DNA from: Verrucomicrobiota bacterium JB022
GTDB taxonomy: Bacteria; Verrucomicrobiota; Verrucomicrobiia; Opitutales; Oceanipulchritudinaceae
Direction of reading: 5' to 3'
DNA: 64,000 nt
Assembly (NCBI GenBank): GCA_030673845.1
Contig: JAUTCQ010000013.1
Coordinates: forward strand, 40,001 to 104,000
Below, piece after piece: positions 34,512 to 43,546 of the stretch. Both the position numbers and the translations under genes were made by a program. The first letter of the stretch is position 1. Each line of letters starts with the position of its first letter. The notes beneath the pieces were generated by a model, which saw only the letters and a list, made by a program, of their open reading frames with translations, was not told the DNA's origin and searched no databases.

Positions 34512-35219
34512 ATGCTTCACCGACCGGCACGGCCCCTGCCCCGTAGCACGGAGCTGGAACCCCTCATGTATCGCCACCTGGGCTGGGAAAGCCAGGAAAT
34601 GGGCTGGATCCACCTTACCCTGATACCCCAGCGCGTGGAGGGCGACCTGTGGCGCGACCTCAGCGCAGAGCTGCAGGGCCTGCACGCTGCCATTCAGGAT
34701 GGTGCGAAGCTGGGGCCACTGGCCCGCATCGGCCGCCCACAAGGCCGCATCAACCGGCACCTCGCCTCCACCCTACTGCTGGAGCTGCATACGCTGGAGC
34801 AGATGGAGGGTGCGCTGCCCCCGCTCGCCCGCCGCCGTCTGACTAGCCGCGACGATCTCGACACGCTCCGCCAACAGGCCCAGCAGGTCCTGCACATGAA
34901 TGCGGTCGGGACTGGCCAGCACTGGATCCGCCGCCGGATTCAACGAGATCAGGAGACGATCAACTTCCACCTCGGGCGCCTCGTGGTGCGGGTGCGCGAG
35001 CGGGCTCTGCGCATGGCCGAGCTGCGCCTCAGCCGCTCCGACACCGAGAGCTTTCAGGGCTTCAAGCCCCGCGAACTCCCTCCCCGCGTCTCCGAACTCG
35101 CCACTTCCCCCCATCAAACGGTGCGCTGGCGCCGCCCGCAGCAGCAGTACAACCGAGCCCTGCGTGCCGCCACCACCGAGATCCACGACCTGTTGCGCTG
35201 GATCGACCAATTGAGCTGA
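34512..35219 (+). CDS. hypothetical protein in the glycan cluster
   Basis: 235-residue, Arg/Leu/Gln-rich, mostly helical protein with no signal peptide and no clear membrane helix. Notable segments are RIGRPQGRINRHLASTLLLE, a WIRRRIQRDQE helix and a C-terminal RWRRPQQQYNRAL. I do not recognise a family. It starts 12 bp after the GT2 gene and ends 10 bp before a GT4 gene, so it is surely in the same transcript and may be an accessory factor of the glycan machinery. Codon use looks like its neighbours. Confidence 0.7.
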   Translation: MLHRPARPLPRSTELEPLMYRHLGWESQEMGWIHLTLIPQRVEGDLWRDLSAELQGLHAAIQDGAKLGPLARIGRPQGRINRHLASTLLLELHTLEQMEGALPPLARRRLTSRDDLDTLRQQAQQVLHMNAVGTGQHWIRRRIQRDQETINFHLGRLVVRVRERALRMAELRLSRSDTESFQGFKPRELPPRVSELATSPHQTVRWRRPQQQYNRALRAATTEIHDLLRWIDQLS

Positions 35220-35229
35220 CTCTCTCCCC

Positions 35230-36276
35230 ATGCGTATCGCTATTGCTACGACCCAAGTGCCTTTTGTGCGCGGCGGTGCCGAGATCCACGCCGAATCGCT
35301 GTTGCAAGCCCTGCGTGAGGCCGGCCACCAGGCCGAGATCGTCGCCATCCCCTTCAAGTGGTATCCGCCCGAACAGATCATGGACCACCTGCTCGCGTGT
35401 CGCTTGCTCGACCTCAGCGAAAGCTGCGGCGACCGGATCGACCGCGTGATCGGCCTCAAGTTCCCGGCCTACCACATCCAGCACCCGCACAAGACGCTCT
35501 GGGTGCTGCACCAGTACCGCAGCGCCTTCGACCTCTGGGGCCTCGACGATTGCGACCTCGCGCACTTCCCACATGGCCGCGAAGTGTGTGAAGCCATCCG
35601 CACGACCGAAGATCACTTGCTGAACGAGGCTCGCGGCCTGTACGCCAACAGCAAAAACGTGGCCGACCGGCTCCAGCGCTTTTGCCAACGCGAGGCCGAG
35701 CCCCTCTACCACCCCCCGCGCGGCGCGGACAAGTTTTACCACCGCGAGGCCGAAGACTTCCTTTACTTCCCCAGCCGCCTCAACGCCCTCAAGCGCCAGA
35801 GCCTCGTGGTCAAGGCGCTCGCACACACCAAAGAGCCCGTAAAGGTCCACTTTGCCGGTGCGCCCGAAGGCCCCGAGATCATGCAACAACTGATCGAGCT
35901 GGCCGAGCGCTGCCGCGTGAGCGACCGCATCGTGTGGCATGGCCGCGTGACCGATGAGGCGATGCTCGAGGGCTATGCGCGCTGCCGGGGCGTGCTTTTT
36001 ACCCCGGTGGATGAGGATTATGGCTACATCACGCTCGAAGCCTGCCTTTCGCACAAGCCGGTGATTACCTGCACCGACAGTGGCGGGCCGCTCGAGTTTG
36101 TGCGCCACCGCGAAAACGGCTGGGTCGCCGACCCGACGCCGGAGAGCCTGGCACAAGGCATGGACTACTTGTGGCGCGAGAAGGCCTGGGCGGCCGAAGC
36201 GGGGCAAAAGGCGCACCAGACCTACCTCGACCTCAATATCAACTGGCCCCACGTCATTTCCAAGCTGCTGGCATGA
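35230..36276 (+). CDS. GT4-family glycosyltransferase
   Basis: 348-residue GT-B enzyme. IATTQVPFVRGGAEIHAESL is the N-terminal acceptor loop; the C-terminal domain has FLYFPSRLNALKRQSLVV, VWHGRVTDEAMLEGY, TPVDEDYGYITLEACL (donor-site glutamates) and TDSGGPLEFV. Its final ATGA overlaps the next GT gene, part of a run of three coupled glycosyltransferases. Confidence 0.88.
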   Translation: MRIAIATTQVPFVRGGAEIHAESLLQALREAGHQAEIVAIPFKWYPPEQIMDHLLACRLLDLSESCGDRIDRVIGLKFPAYHIQHPHKTLWVLHQYRSAFDLWGLDDCDLAHFPHGREVCEAIRTTEDHLLNEARGLYANSKNVADRLQRFCQREAEPLYHPPRGADKFYHREAEDFLYFPSRLNALKRQSLVVKALAHTKEPVKVHFAGAPEGPEIMQQLIELAERCRVSDRIVWHGRVTDEAMLEGYARCRGVLFTPVDEDYGYITLEACLSHKPVITCTDSGGPLEFVRHRENGWVADPTPESLAQGMDYLWREKAWAAEAGQKAHQTYLDLNINWPHVISKLLA

Positions 36277-37586
36277 CGACCCCGCTCAACTGGTTCTCGC
36301 CCCTGCCCGCGCACCGGACGGACATCGCCAACTACACCGCGCGCGTCCTGCCCTCCCTGCTCGAAGGCGGCCCCGTGGCCCTCTGGTCCGACCTGCCGGC
36401 CGACGCCAACCTGCTGCCCGGCGCGGAAGTCCGCCAGTTCCACGGGCTGGACCTGCCGTGGCCCCAACTCAACTACCAGTCGCCCAACGTCTACCAAGTC
36501 GGCAACGATGGGCGCTTCCACCGGCAGATCGTGGAAGTCTCGCAGCGCCAGCCCGGCGTACTCGTGTTGCACGACCTGGCGGTGCACGACCTCTTGCGCT
36601 TTTACTGCCTCGAAGGGCACGGCCCCGGGCAGGGCACCTACCTGCAGCTGATCCGCCGCCACGCCGGCCCGCTCGCGGCCAAGGAGGCCAAAGAGAGCCT
36701 GGACGGCAAGCGCCCGGTCGACGAAATCGTGCAGCGTTACCCGATGTTTGAGTGGCTGACCGCCGGTGCTTGGGGCGTGGTGGTGCACAACCCCACCAAC
36801 TTCGACCGTGTGGCCGAGTCGACCCGCGCGCCCGTCTGGGCCGCACCCCTGCCCTATTGGCCCAAGGACAAGCTGCACCGCGTGGAGCCCCCGCAGGACT
36901 ACGCCCGCCGCCGCCTCCTGCTCTTCGGCTTTCTCCACTCGCCCAACCGGCGACTGGCGCAGGTGCTCGAAGCCCTCGCCACCTTCCCCCAGCGCGACCG
37001 CCTGGAGCTGACCATCGCCGGCGAATACCCGGATGCCGATCAACTGCCGCGCCGCCTCCACGAGATGGGGCTCGCCCAACAAGTGACGCTCAAGGGCTTC
37101 CTCAGCGAAGCCGAGCTGCGCGAAGAGCTCGACGGGGCCGACCTGATCCTCAACCTGCGCTGGCCCTCCATGGGCGAGGCCTCGGGCACACTCCTGCGCG
37201 TGTGGGACCACGCCCGCCCGGCCCTCGTCACCCGCACCGCCTTTTACGCCACGCTGCCGGATTCGGTCGTCGCGTTTGTCGACCCCAAGGACGAGCAGGC
37301 CGAGCTGCACCGCCACTTCACCCGCCTGATCGAGCACCCCGAGCACTACCGCCAGATTGGCGAAGCTGGCCGGGCCTATCTCGAAACGCACCACACCGCC
37401 GAATCCTTCGCCCAAGGCATGCGCGACTTCCGCCAGGAAGCCGCCAACTACGGCAAGATCGCTTACCCGGAGAAGTGGGCGCTGGGGCTGGCTGAACGGC
37501 AGCTCGCCCGCCTGCCCACCACTGCCCACCCGGCCATGATCCGCCGGTTGACCGAGGCCGTCCAGGGCTGCTACCCCTTACAGTGA
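36273..37586 (+). CDS. GT4-like glycosyltransferase
   Basis: 437-residue GT-B protein. The N-terminal half holds SPLPAHRTDIANYT and VLVLHDLAVHDLLRFY. The C-terminal half holds LLLFGFLHSPNRRLAQVLEA, ADLILNLRWPSMGEASGTLL (donor-binding region) and VVAFVDPKDEQAEL. The start ATG 36273 overlaps the upstream stop, and its own TGA overlaps the next start (TGATG). Donor and acceptor are unknown. Confidence 0.83.
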   Translation: MTTPLNWFSPLPAHRTDIANYTARVLPSLLEGGPVALWSDLPADANLLPGAEVRQFHGLDLPWPQLNYQSPNVYQVGNDGRFHRQIVEVSQRQPGVLVLHDLAVHDLLRFYCLEGHGPGQGTYLQLIRRHAGPLAAKEAKESLDGKRPVDEIVQRYPMFEWLTAGAWGVVVHNPTNFDRVAESTRAPVWAAPLPYWPKDKLHRVEPPQDYARRRLLLFGFLHSPNRRLAQVLEALATFPQRDRLELTIAGEYPDADQLPRRLHEMGLAQQVTLKGFLSEAELREELDGADLILNLRWPSMGEASGTLLRVWDHARPALVTRTAFYATLPDSVVAFVDPKDEQAELHRHFTRLIEHPEHYRQIGEAGRAYLETHHTAESFAQGMRDFRQEAANYGKIAYPEKWALGLAERQLARLPTTAHPAMIRRLTEAVQGCYPLQ

Positions 37587-38767
37587 TGTTGGCGATCGAC
37601 CTGACCCACTCGGCCCATTCGCGCGCGCAGACCGGCATCCAACAGGTCGCGCGCGGGGTGACTGCCGCCCTGCCCGACGCCGATCCCATCGTCTACGACC
37701 GCTTTGCCCACGAATGGCGCAGCCTCGATGCACGCGAGCGCAAGCACCTGCAGACGGTCGACCAACTGCAGAAAGTAAAGCGCAAGCGGCCCCACTGGAG
37801 CACCTGGCAACGCATCCGCGGCAAGACCCTCGCCAACCTGCGCGGCAAGCGCTTCGTATTACCCCCCGCCGGTCGCTACACCGGGCTGCTGGTGCCGGAG
37901 TTTTTCGGGCAAGACGTGGGCCCGCGACTCGCGCCGCTTTTTGAGCGCATCGCCGGGCCGTGCGTCGCCGTCTTTCACGACGCCATCGCCTTCCGCCACC
38001 CCGAGCTGGGCATGCCGGAGACGACCAAGCGCTTCCCCGAATACCTGCGCGATCTAGCCCAATTCGACGCCGTGGCCGCGGTCTCCGAAGCCTCCGCCGA
38101 AGAGCTGCGCGAATGCTGGGCCCGCCTCGACCTGCGCAACACCCCGACCGTCCACGCGGTGCCCTTGGGCCTGCGTCGCGCGCCCGACCAGCGTCCGCTT
38201 GTGCCCACCGGCGAACGCCCGGCCGTGCCTACGCTGCTGATGGTAGCCACGCTGGAGACGCGCAAGAATCACGAAGCCTTGCTCAAAGCCGCCGAAACGC
38301 TCTGGCAAGAGGGGCAGCGGTTCTCCGTGCACCTTGTCGGGATGCCACACGCGGTTACGGGCAAGCCGGTGGTGGCACAGGTCAAGACGCTGCAGGAAGC
38401 GGGGCATCCGCTCGTGTGGGAAGGTGGGCTCGATGCCGCTGCCTTGGCCGAACGTTACCGCGCCTGCTGGGCCACCGTTTTTCCGTCGCACCTGGAAGGC
38501 TTCGGCCTGCCGGTGCTGGAAAGCCTCGACTACGGCAAGCCAGCCGTCACTACCGCCTGCGGAGGCCTGAACGACTTCGTCCACGACGGCGGCTGCCTGA
38601 TCGTCGAGCCCAATACCGAGAGCGTCACCGCCGGGTTGCGCCGGCTCTTGACCGAGCCCGAGCTGCACCCGCGCCTGGCACGCGAAGCCGCCCAACGCCA
38701 CATCCGCACGATGCAGGACTACGCGGCTGACCTGCAGGCGCTGCTCGCGGCTACAAAAAAGCGGTAA
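37586..38767 (+). CDS. GT4-family glycosyltransferase
   Basis: 393-residue GT-B enzyme. IDLTHSAHSRAQTGIQQVARG opens the N-terminal domain, here cited as a glycine-containing acceptor loop, with CVAVFHDAIAFRHPEL and AVAAVSEASAEEL. The C-terminal domain has LLMVATLETRKNHEALL, ATVFPSHLEGFGLPVLESLD (EX7E) and ACGGLNDFV. It is the last gene of the plus-strand GT operon, with an inverted-repeat element just after it. The start may be ATG 37586 or the GTG three bases before. Confidence 0.88.
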   Translation: MLAIDLTHSAHSRAQTGIQQVARGVTAALPDADPIVYDRFAHEWRSLDARERKHLQTVDQLQKVKRKRPHWSTWQRIRGKTLANLRGKRFVLPPAGRYTGLLVPEFFGQDVGPRLAPLFERIAGPCVAVFHDAIAFRHPELGMPETTKRFPEYLRDLAQFDAVAAVSEASAEELRECWARLDLRNTPTVHAVPLGLRRAPDQRPLVPTGERPAVPTLLMVATLETRKNHEALLKAAETLWQEGQRFSVHLVGMPHAVTGKPVVAQVKTLQEAGHPLVWEGGLDAAALAERYRACWATVFPSHLEGFGLPVLESLDYGKPAVTTACGGLNDFVHDGGCLIVEPNTESVTAGLRRLLTEPELHPRLAREAAQRHIRTMQDYAADLQALLAATKKR

Positions 38768-38776
38768 GACTTTTTA

Positions 38777-38910
38777 ACCACAAAAGGCACAGAAAAAACA
38801 CAGAAAAAGAGAGCCTGGAAAGGGCTGGAAGTGCGCGCGCCCATCGGCTTCACCCAAAATTTGAAGGAAGCTTGAGCACAGAATCTTGTGCCTTCTGTGC
38901 TTTTTGTGGT
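38777..38910. repeat. long imperfect inverted repeat, copy 1 of a CACAAAG/CTTTGTG family
   Basis: Left arm ACCACAAAAGGCACAGAA (38777-38794) and right arm TTCTGTGCTTTTTGTGGT (38893-38910) match in 17 of 18 positions as an inverted repeat, with 98 bases between. It fills the gap between two convergent genes, so it could also stop transcription. Related elements are at 40030-40106 and 46387-46472. Confidence 0.8.
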
Positions 38911-38939
38911 GAAGCCAATTTACTCCGCCCAGGGCCCGC

Positions 38940-39983
38940 CTAATCGAGCTTGAGGCCGGGAGGATTGACGGGCCAGAGCTCTTCGTTTTCGGCCACTTCC
39001 TCCTGCACGGGCGGCAGGGAAAGCTCGGACGGGCGGGTGAGCAGGGGGCTCATCAGGCCGGGCACGTATTCGGAGAATTCCTCTTCCTGCGCGGTCGCAC
39101 GCAGGCTGTGCTGGACCATGCCCATCTTCGCGTCGAGGTTGTCGACCATGCTGACGAAGACGGCTTCGGGCGTCGCAGCGCGCACGGCAGCGCCCCACTC
39201 CGGTTCGCCCTGGTGGCTGAGGATGATGTGCTCCAGACGCTCGGTCAGGTCGGCCGAGAGCTTGGCGCGGATCGCGGCGCGACGGGCAAGGCGGTAGCCC
39301 AGCACCACGTGGCCGTTGAGCGTGCCTTCGCGGGTCTTGCGGGTGGCCCAAGGTCCCGTGTATTCCAGCGCCTTGCCGATGTCGTGCAGGATGATGCCCG
39401 AGAGCGCCAGATCGGCCGGAACTTCCGGGTAGAGCGGCAGCAGTACCTTGGCCGCGCGGGCCATGCGCACCGTGTGCTCCATCAGGCCGCCACGGTAGGC
39501 GTGGTGCATCGCAATCGCGCCCGGCATGCCCTTGAAGGTCTCGCCCAGGTCGTCGATCGCCACCTGCACCGTCTCGCGCAACTCTTTGTGCTCGATGCTC
39601 TTGATAAAGCCGTGCAACTCGTTCCAGAGGTCGTCGAGGTCTTCCGGCGCGCTCTCCACGAGGCTTTCGGACCACTTGATCACCTCTTCCTCCGGCACCA
39701 CGGCAATGGTCTGCAGCGTGGGCGAGAAGCGGTTCTGGTAATAGTCGGTATTGCCCGTCACGCGCACCACCTGGCCCTCGCCGATGGCGTTGAACAACTC
39801 GAAGTTGGCCGAGTTCTCGAAGCACACCGTGTGGAACAGCCCGGTCTTGTCGCCCAATTCCACGGTCAGGAACTGGCTGTTGTTGCGCGCCTTTTTCATG
39901 GCGAGCTTACGCACGAGCAACACCGCCTCGAACGTGGTCTTTTGTTCCTTGGGAGCGCTCTTCAGTTGCGCGACGGTAAACAT
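38940..39983 (-). CDS. HD-domain 3'-5' exoribonuclease, YhaM/CBF1-like
   Basis: 347-residue protein with an N-terminal OB-fold (about 10-100, LTVELGDKTGLFHTV and GNTDYYQNRFSPTLQTI) and an HD phosphohydrolase domain (HHAYRGGLMEHTVRMA, GIILHDIGKALEYTG, LEHIILSHQGEPEWG). This pairing is that of YhaM-type 3'-5' exonucleases, which degrade short RNA or DNA with metal. The C-terminal 50 residues are Pro/Glu-rich and not conserved. It stands alone, flanked by two repeat elements. Confidence 0.87.
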   Translation of the reverse strand: MFTVAQLKSAPKEQKTTFEAVLLVRKLAMKKARNNSQFLTVELGDKTGLFHTVCFENSANFELFNAIGEGQVVRVTGNTDYYQNRFSPTLQTIAVVPEEEVIKWSESLVESAPEDLDDLWNELHGFIKSIEHKELRETVQVAIDDLGETFKGMPGAIAMHHAYRGGLMEHTVRMARAAKVLLPLYPEVPADLALSGIILHDIGKALEYTGPWATRKTREGTLNGHVVLGYRLARRAAIRAKLSADLTERLEHIILSHQGEPEWGAAVRAATPEAVFVSMVDNLDAKMGMVQHSLRATAQEEEFSEYVPGLMSPLLTRPSELSLPPVQEEVAENEELWPVNPPGLKLD

Positions 39984-40029
39984 GCCCCACCTTCAGGAAT
40001 TTCCGCCTATCCTGACAAGGAAAAGGATA

Positions 40030-40106
40030 AACAGAAGAACACAAAGAGCGCGAAGTAATGAAAATAGAATACAGTCATCTCCTTCGTGCCTTTGTGTTCT
40101 TCTGTT
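40030..40106. repeat. imperfect inverted repeat, copy 2 of the CACAAAG/CTTTGTG family
   Basis: AACAGAAGAACACAAAG at 40030-40046 continues as AGCGCGAAG; the inverted arm CTTCGTGCC then TTTGTGTTCTTCTGTT lies at 40082-40106. It is followed by GAGAATCTTTTC, a tail also seen in copy 3. It lies between the YhaM-like start and the mgtE stop. Confidence 0.8.
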
Positions 40107-40120
40107 GAGAATCTTTTCTT

Positions 40121-41494
40121 CTACAGCAAGAGCCAGCTACCGAGGGCGAGGAAGATCAGGAAGCCGCCCGTATCCGTCAGCGCGGTGAGGAAGATGGAGC
40201 TGCTTTGGGCCGGGTCGCGCTTCAGAGCGCGCAGCGCGAGAGGGATGAAAGCGCCCGAGACACCGGCGATGGCCATGTTGGCGATCATCGCCATCAGGAT
40301 GACGAGCGACAACATGGGCTCTCCCGTGATGAAATACGCGATAACCGCCGCGACGCAGCCGACTGCGAGGCCGTTGATCAGCCCGATGCTGAGCTGCTTG
40401 AAGAGAATGACGCGCTTCTCCGCATCGTGAATCTCGCCGATCGCCATGCTCCGGATGGCCACCGCGAGCGCCTGCTGACCGGAGTTGCCGCCGATCCCCG
40501 CCACGATGGGCATGAAGGCCGCCAGCACCGGCATGGCGCTGATCTGGTCGTTGAAGGCCATGACCACGGCGGAGGCCATGAAAGCGGTGGCGAGGTTGAC
40601 GTGCAGCCACGGAATACGGCGCTTGACCGAGTAGGCCACCTTGTCGGTCAGGCTCTCGTCACCACCCGCACCGGCCAGCTTCTGGATGTCTTCGGTAGCC
40701 TCCTCGTACACAACGTCGAGGATGTCGTCGTGCGTGATGACGCCCAGCAGGTGGTTCTCGTCGTCCACCACCGCGATGTCGGGCAAATTATATTCGGCCA
40801 TCAGCCGGGCGACGTCTTCCTGGTCGGTCTCCGGCTTCACGATGCCCCGGATGTCCGTCTTCATGATGTCGCGCACCTTCTGGGTGGGGCGCGCCTGGAT
40901 GATGCGGCGCAGCGACACGATACCCATCAGGTGGCGCTTGCGGTCGACCACGTAGACGTAGTGCAGGTCCTCAAACTGCTCGGCGTAGCCCCGGATACGC
41001 TCGATCGTCGCGTCGATGCTCATCACATCGAAGACGGTCGCGACCTCGGTCGTCATCAGGCCGCCCGCCGTATCGGGGTCGTATTCGAGCAGGCGCTCAA
41101 TCGTCTCGCGCCAACCGCTCTCGATCTTGGCCAGCAGGCGCTCGCGGTCTTCGTCTTCCAGCTCGGCCACCACGTCGGCGGCGTCGTCAGCGTCGAAGCT
41201 ATCGAGCACCTTCACCGCGCGCAGTTCGCGCATCGCGCTGAGCACTTCGGCCGCGTTTTCCTCGTCCATCTCGGAGAGGACGTGGGCGGCGCGCTCGTTA
41301 TTGAGCTGGCGGAGCACCACGCGGCGCTCGTCCACCTCCAGGCGGTCGAGGACGCTGGCGATGGTGTGGGCGGAGGTCTCGGCCAGGCGCAGGTGATCAA
41401 GCCGCCCCAGGTCATCCGACGGCCAGGCCATCAGCTCCTCCATCGTGTAGGGGCTGACCTCGTTGGGGGTCATGATGACTTCACCTTCGGACAT
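40121..41494 (-). CDS. mgtE: MgtE magnesium transporter
   Basis: 457-residue channel of the MgtE family. The N-terminal helical domain (about 10-125, with EENAAEVL-type repeats), two CBS domains (about 130-255, IVSLRRIIQARPT and DDENHLLGVITHDDIL) and five C-terminal membrane helices are in the usual order. Conserved motifs include PIVAGIGGNSGQQ near the pore entrance and the ALTDTGGF end. It imports Mg2+ along its gradient, gated by Mg2+ binding to the cytoplasmic part. ATG 41494 is taken; ATG 41473 is also plausible. Confidence 0.94.
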   Translation of the reverse strand: MSEGEVIMTPNEVSPYTMEELMAWPSDDLGRLDHLRLAETSAHTIASVLDRLEVDERRVVLRQLNNERAAHVLSEMDEENAAEVLSAMRELRAVKVLDSFDADDAADVVAELEDEDRERLLAKIESGWRETIERLLEYDPDTAGGLMTTEVATVFDVMSIDATIERIRGYAEQFEDLHYVYVVDRKRHLMGIVSLRRIIQARPTQKVRDIMKTDIRGIVKPETDQEDVARLMAEYNLPDIAVVDDENHLLGVITHDDILDVVYEEATEDIQKLAGAGGDESLTDKVAYSVKRRIPWLHVNLATAFMASAVVMAFNDQISAMPVLAAFMPIVAGIGGNSGQQALAVAIRSMAIGEIHDAEKRVILFKQLSIGLINGLAVGCVAAVIAYFITGEPMLSLVILMAMIANMAIAGVSGAFIPLALRALKRDPAQSSSIFLTALTDTGGFLIFLALGSWLLL

Positions 41495-41632
41495 GGCGGA
41501 CGCGCGGTTCAGAGACGACGGGCAACGAGCCTGACTCAATTCAGCGGCGAGACGAGCAGGAATTGCAGGGACGGCCCCCGGCGCTTCACCTTACACGTCT
41601 CGCCCGCTTCCTCAACTAATCGGACGACTCCC

Positions 41633-42190
41633 TTAGCCTTTCACCAGTTTCGTAAACGCACGAAACTGCGGGTGTTCGGCCGAATGCAGCAGGCTGTAAA
41701 ACACCGTCTCGCTCGGCAGCAGGCTAACGCCTTCGATGCGCGAAAGCAGGTCGCACACGTCACGGGCATCTTGTGCGCGGCGGGCCCCAATGGCATCGGT
41801 CAGCAGCGTCACGTCGATCTCGCGGCGCAGGGCGTCGACGACGGTCTGGTAGACGCAGATCGGCGTCTCGATCCCGGCGACGAAGAGGACTTCCACGCCC
41901 AGGTCTTCCAGCGTTTCTTCCAGCCCGTCGGCCCCGAAGGCGGAGAAGGCCGTCTTGGCAAAAACGCAATCGTCGTCCACGCATTCGAGCAGCTCCGGCA
42001 ACGTCGCGCCCAGCTTCTCGGGCGCCTGCTCGGTCGCGAGCACGGGGATGTCGAGCAGCTTGGCGGCGCGCGCGGCAAAGAGGCAGCGCTGGACGACTTC
42101 GTCGCGGTTGGGGATCGCCTTGAGGAAGCCGTCCTGCAAGTCGAGCAGGAGCAGGGCGACGCGCGGTTGTTCGGGAGTGTCTTCGATCAT
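41633..42190 (-). CDS. isochorismatase-like cysteine hydrolase
   Basis: 185-residue protein of the isochorismatase-like superfamily. The catalytic triad appears as Asp in LLLDLQDGF, Lys in CVFAKTAFSAF and Cys in GIETPICVYQ, with the cis-peptide before the cysteine loop. The length fits the YcaC-like hydrolases. The substrate is unknown. Its ATG overlaps the stop of the phosphoesterase gene (ATGA), so the two are coupled. Confidence 0.87.
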   Translation of the reverse strand: MIEDTPEQPRVALLLLDLQDGFLKAIPNRDEVVQRCLFAARAAKLLDIPVLATEQAPEKLGATLPELLECVDDDCVFAKTAFSAFGADGLEETLEDLGVEVLFVAGIETPICVYQTVVDALRREIDVTLLTDAIGARRAQDARDVCDLLSRIEGVSLLPSETVFYSLLHSAEHPQFRAFTKLVKG

Positions 42191-42933
42191 GACGTACGGG
42201 GCGGTTTGATGCCTGCGCCCACAATGGAGAGCGCGGGCGCAGGTTTTTCGGCCGGGTGTTCCGGAAAATACTGGTGGTGGAAGTGCCGGTGGTCCCGCAC
42301 CTGGTAGACTGCGCCCTCGGGCCACACAAAGGCCGTCAGGCGCCCGCCCGTCACCGCCCCGGTGTCGATGCAGATCGAGCCGCATTTGACGAGCGGGGCC
42401 GGGCGTGGCGTGTGCCCGTAGATCACGAATTCCGGCCCGGTCCACTCGTTGGCCCAGGCGTGGCCGCGGGGGCACTCCTGGCGCTTGGCCGGGCGCCCGT
42501 CGTGGTCGATCACCTGGATTTTCGTCACGATGTCGGCCCCTTGCTGGGTCCAGTGCGGCTGCGGCAAAAAGCCCCCGTGCACGATGATGCTGTTGAAGGC
42601 CGGCTCAGTCAGGGTCAGCGGCATCTGGGCCATGTAATCCCAATGATGAGGCTTGAGCTGCCGCAGCGTCACCCGGTCGTAGTCCTTCAGTGCCGTGGGG
42701 TCGCCGGATTCACGGAAGCGGAGCAGGCGCAGCTCGTGGTTGCCCAACACACATTCGGCCTTCAACTCCAGCGCCATGTCGATCACCCAGGCGCTTTTGG
42801 GGCCCTTGTTCACGAGGTCGCCCACAAAGATCACGCGGTCGTCTGCCCCCGGCCGGAGCCACGCCAACAGCTCCGCGAGCTGTTCCGCGCAGCCGTGCAC
42901 GTCGCCGATGGTGATGAGTCGACCGATTGCCAT
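42187..42933 (-). CDS. calcineurin-like metallophosphoesterase (ApaH/PrpE-like)
   Basis: 248-residue phosphoesterase with GDVHGC, GDLVNKGP, LGNHELRLL, VHGGFLPQ and YGHTPRP, which together form the dinuclear metal site of the PPP-like bacterial phosphatases (PrpE, ApaH, serine/threonine phosphatases). Substrate could be a phosphoprotein or a dinucleotide polyphosphate. ATG 42933 gives the usual short N-terminus; the longer frame overlaps the divergent gene. It is coupled to the isochorismatase-like gene. Confidence 0.88.
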   Translation of the reverse strand: MAIGRLITIGDVHGCAEQLAELLAWLRPGADDRVIFVGDLVNKGPKSAWVIDMALELKAECVLGNHELRLLRFRESGDPTALKDYDRVTLRQLKPHHWDYMAQMPLTLTEPAFNSIIVHGGFLPQPHWTQQGADIVTKIQVIDHDGRPAKRQECPRGHAWANEWTGPEFVIYGHTPRPAPLVKCGSICIDTGAVTGGRLTAFVWPEGAVYQVRDHRHFHHQYFPEHPAEKPAPALSIVGAGIKPPRTS

Positions 42934-43010
42934 GACAGGGTAAGATTGCCAAACCGAGAGCTTACGCGCTACACTGCGCTCCTGTTTTTCTTCCGTAAAC
43001 CGTAAAATTC

Positions 43011-43523
43011 GTGGACGTCTCCTTAAAAACCGCCGCCCGCCACTGCGCCGTGACGCAACAGCCCTTCCGCCCGGGCGACCGTCGCGTGTGCCTACTGGTA
43101 CGCGGCGCGGGAGGCGAGTTGGAACGTTGGGACGTGCTGCCCGATGCCGCCAACCAGGCCGCACCGCTGGGCGAAGTGCTCTGCCGCTGGACGCATGTCG
43201 TGCGCGACCCGGGCGAAGCTTCCCAACAGCGTCGCCAGCTCCTGCAGGGCACCGAAGATTTGTTCCTCGCCCTCTGCGGCGAGCCGGAGCTGCTGGCCGG
43301 GCTGGAAGACGACGAGATGCCCATTTCCGAAGCAGGCGAGGAAGAGCGCGCGACCCTCAAATACCTGCTCGCCCTGCAACTGGAGCGCAAACGCGTCTTG
43401 CGGGCCCAGGAAGACGGGCACTACTGGCACATCCGCCGCAAACGGGCCTACCCCGTCGAGCCCATCGACCTCCAGCCCGAGCGCATCGCCGCCGTCCAAG
43501 GGCAGTTGGCGTTGCTGGTGTAG
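43011..43523 (+). CDS. conserved-looking hypothetical protein with N-terminal Cys motif
   Basis: 170-residue soluble protein, start GTG 43011. The N-terminus has RHCAVTQQPFRPGDRRVCLL, a pattern with two cysteines that could be half a zinc site, followed by a WDVLP segment and a helical part (ATLKYLLALQLERKRVLRAQ). I cannot name a family. It is divergent from the phosphoesterase, with a 77-bp gap, and ends just before a hairpin-rich repeat element. Base composition is like the neighbours. Confidence 0.68.
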   Translation: MDVSLKTAARHCAVTQQPFRPGDRRVCLLVRGAGGELERWDVLPDAANQAAPLGEVLCRWTHVVRDPGEASQQRRQLLQGTEDLFLALCGEPELLAGLEDDEMPISEAGEEERATLKYLLALQLERKRVLRAQEDGHYWHIRRKRAYPVEPIDLQPERIAAVQGQLALLV

Positions 43524-43546
43524 GGTGAAACGGGGCTTCGAGCCTG

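Noticed and set aside
36222-37529. 435-codon minus-strand open frame
   Set aside because: Antisense shadow of a glycosyltransferase with clear donor-site motifs.
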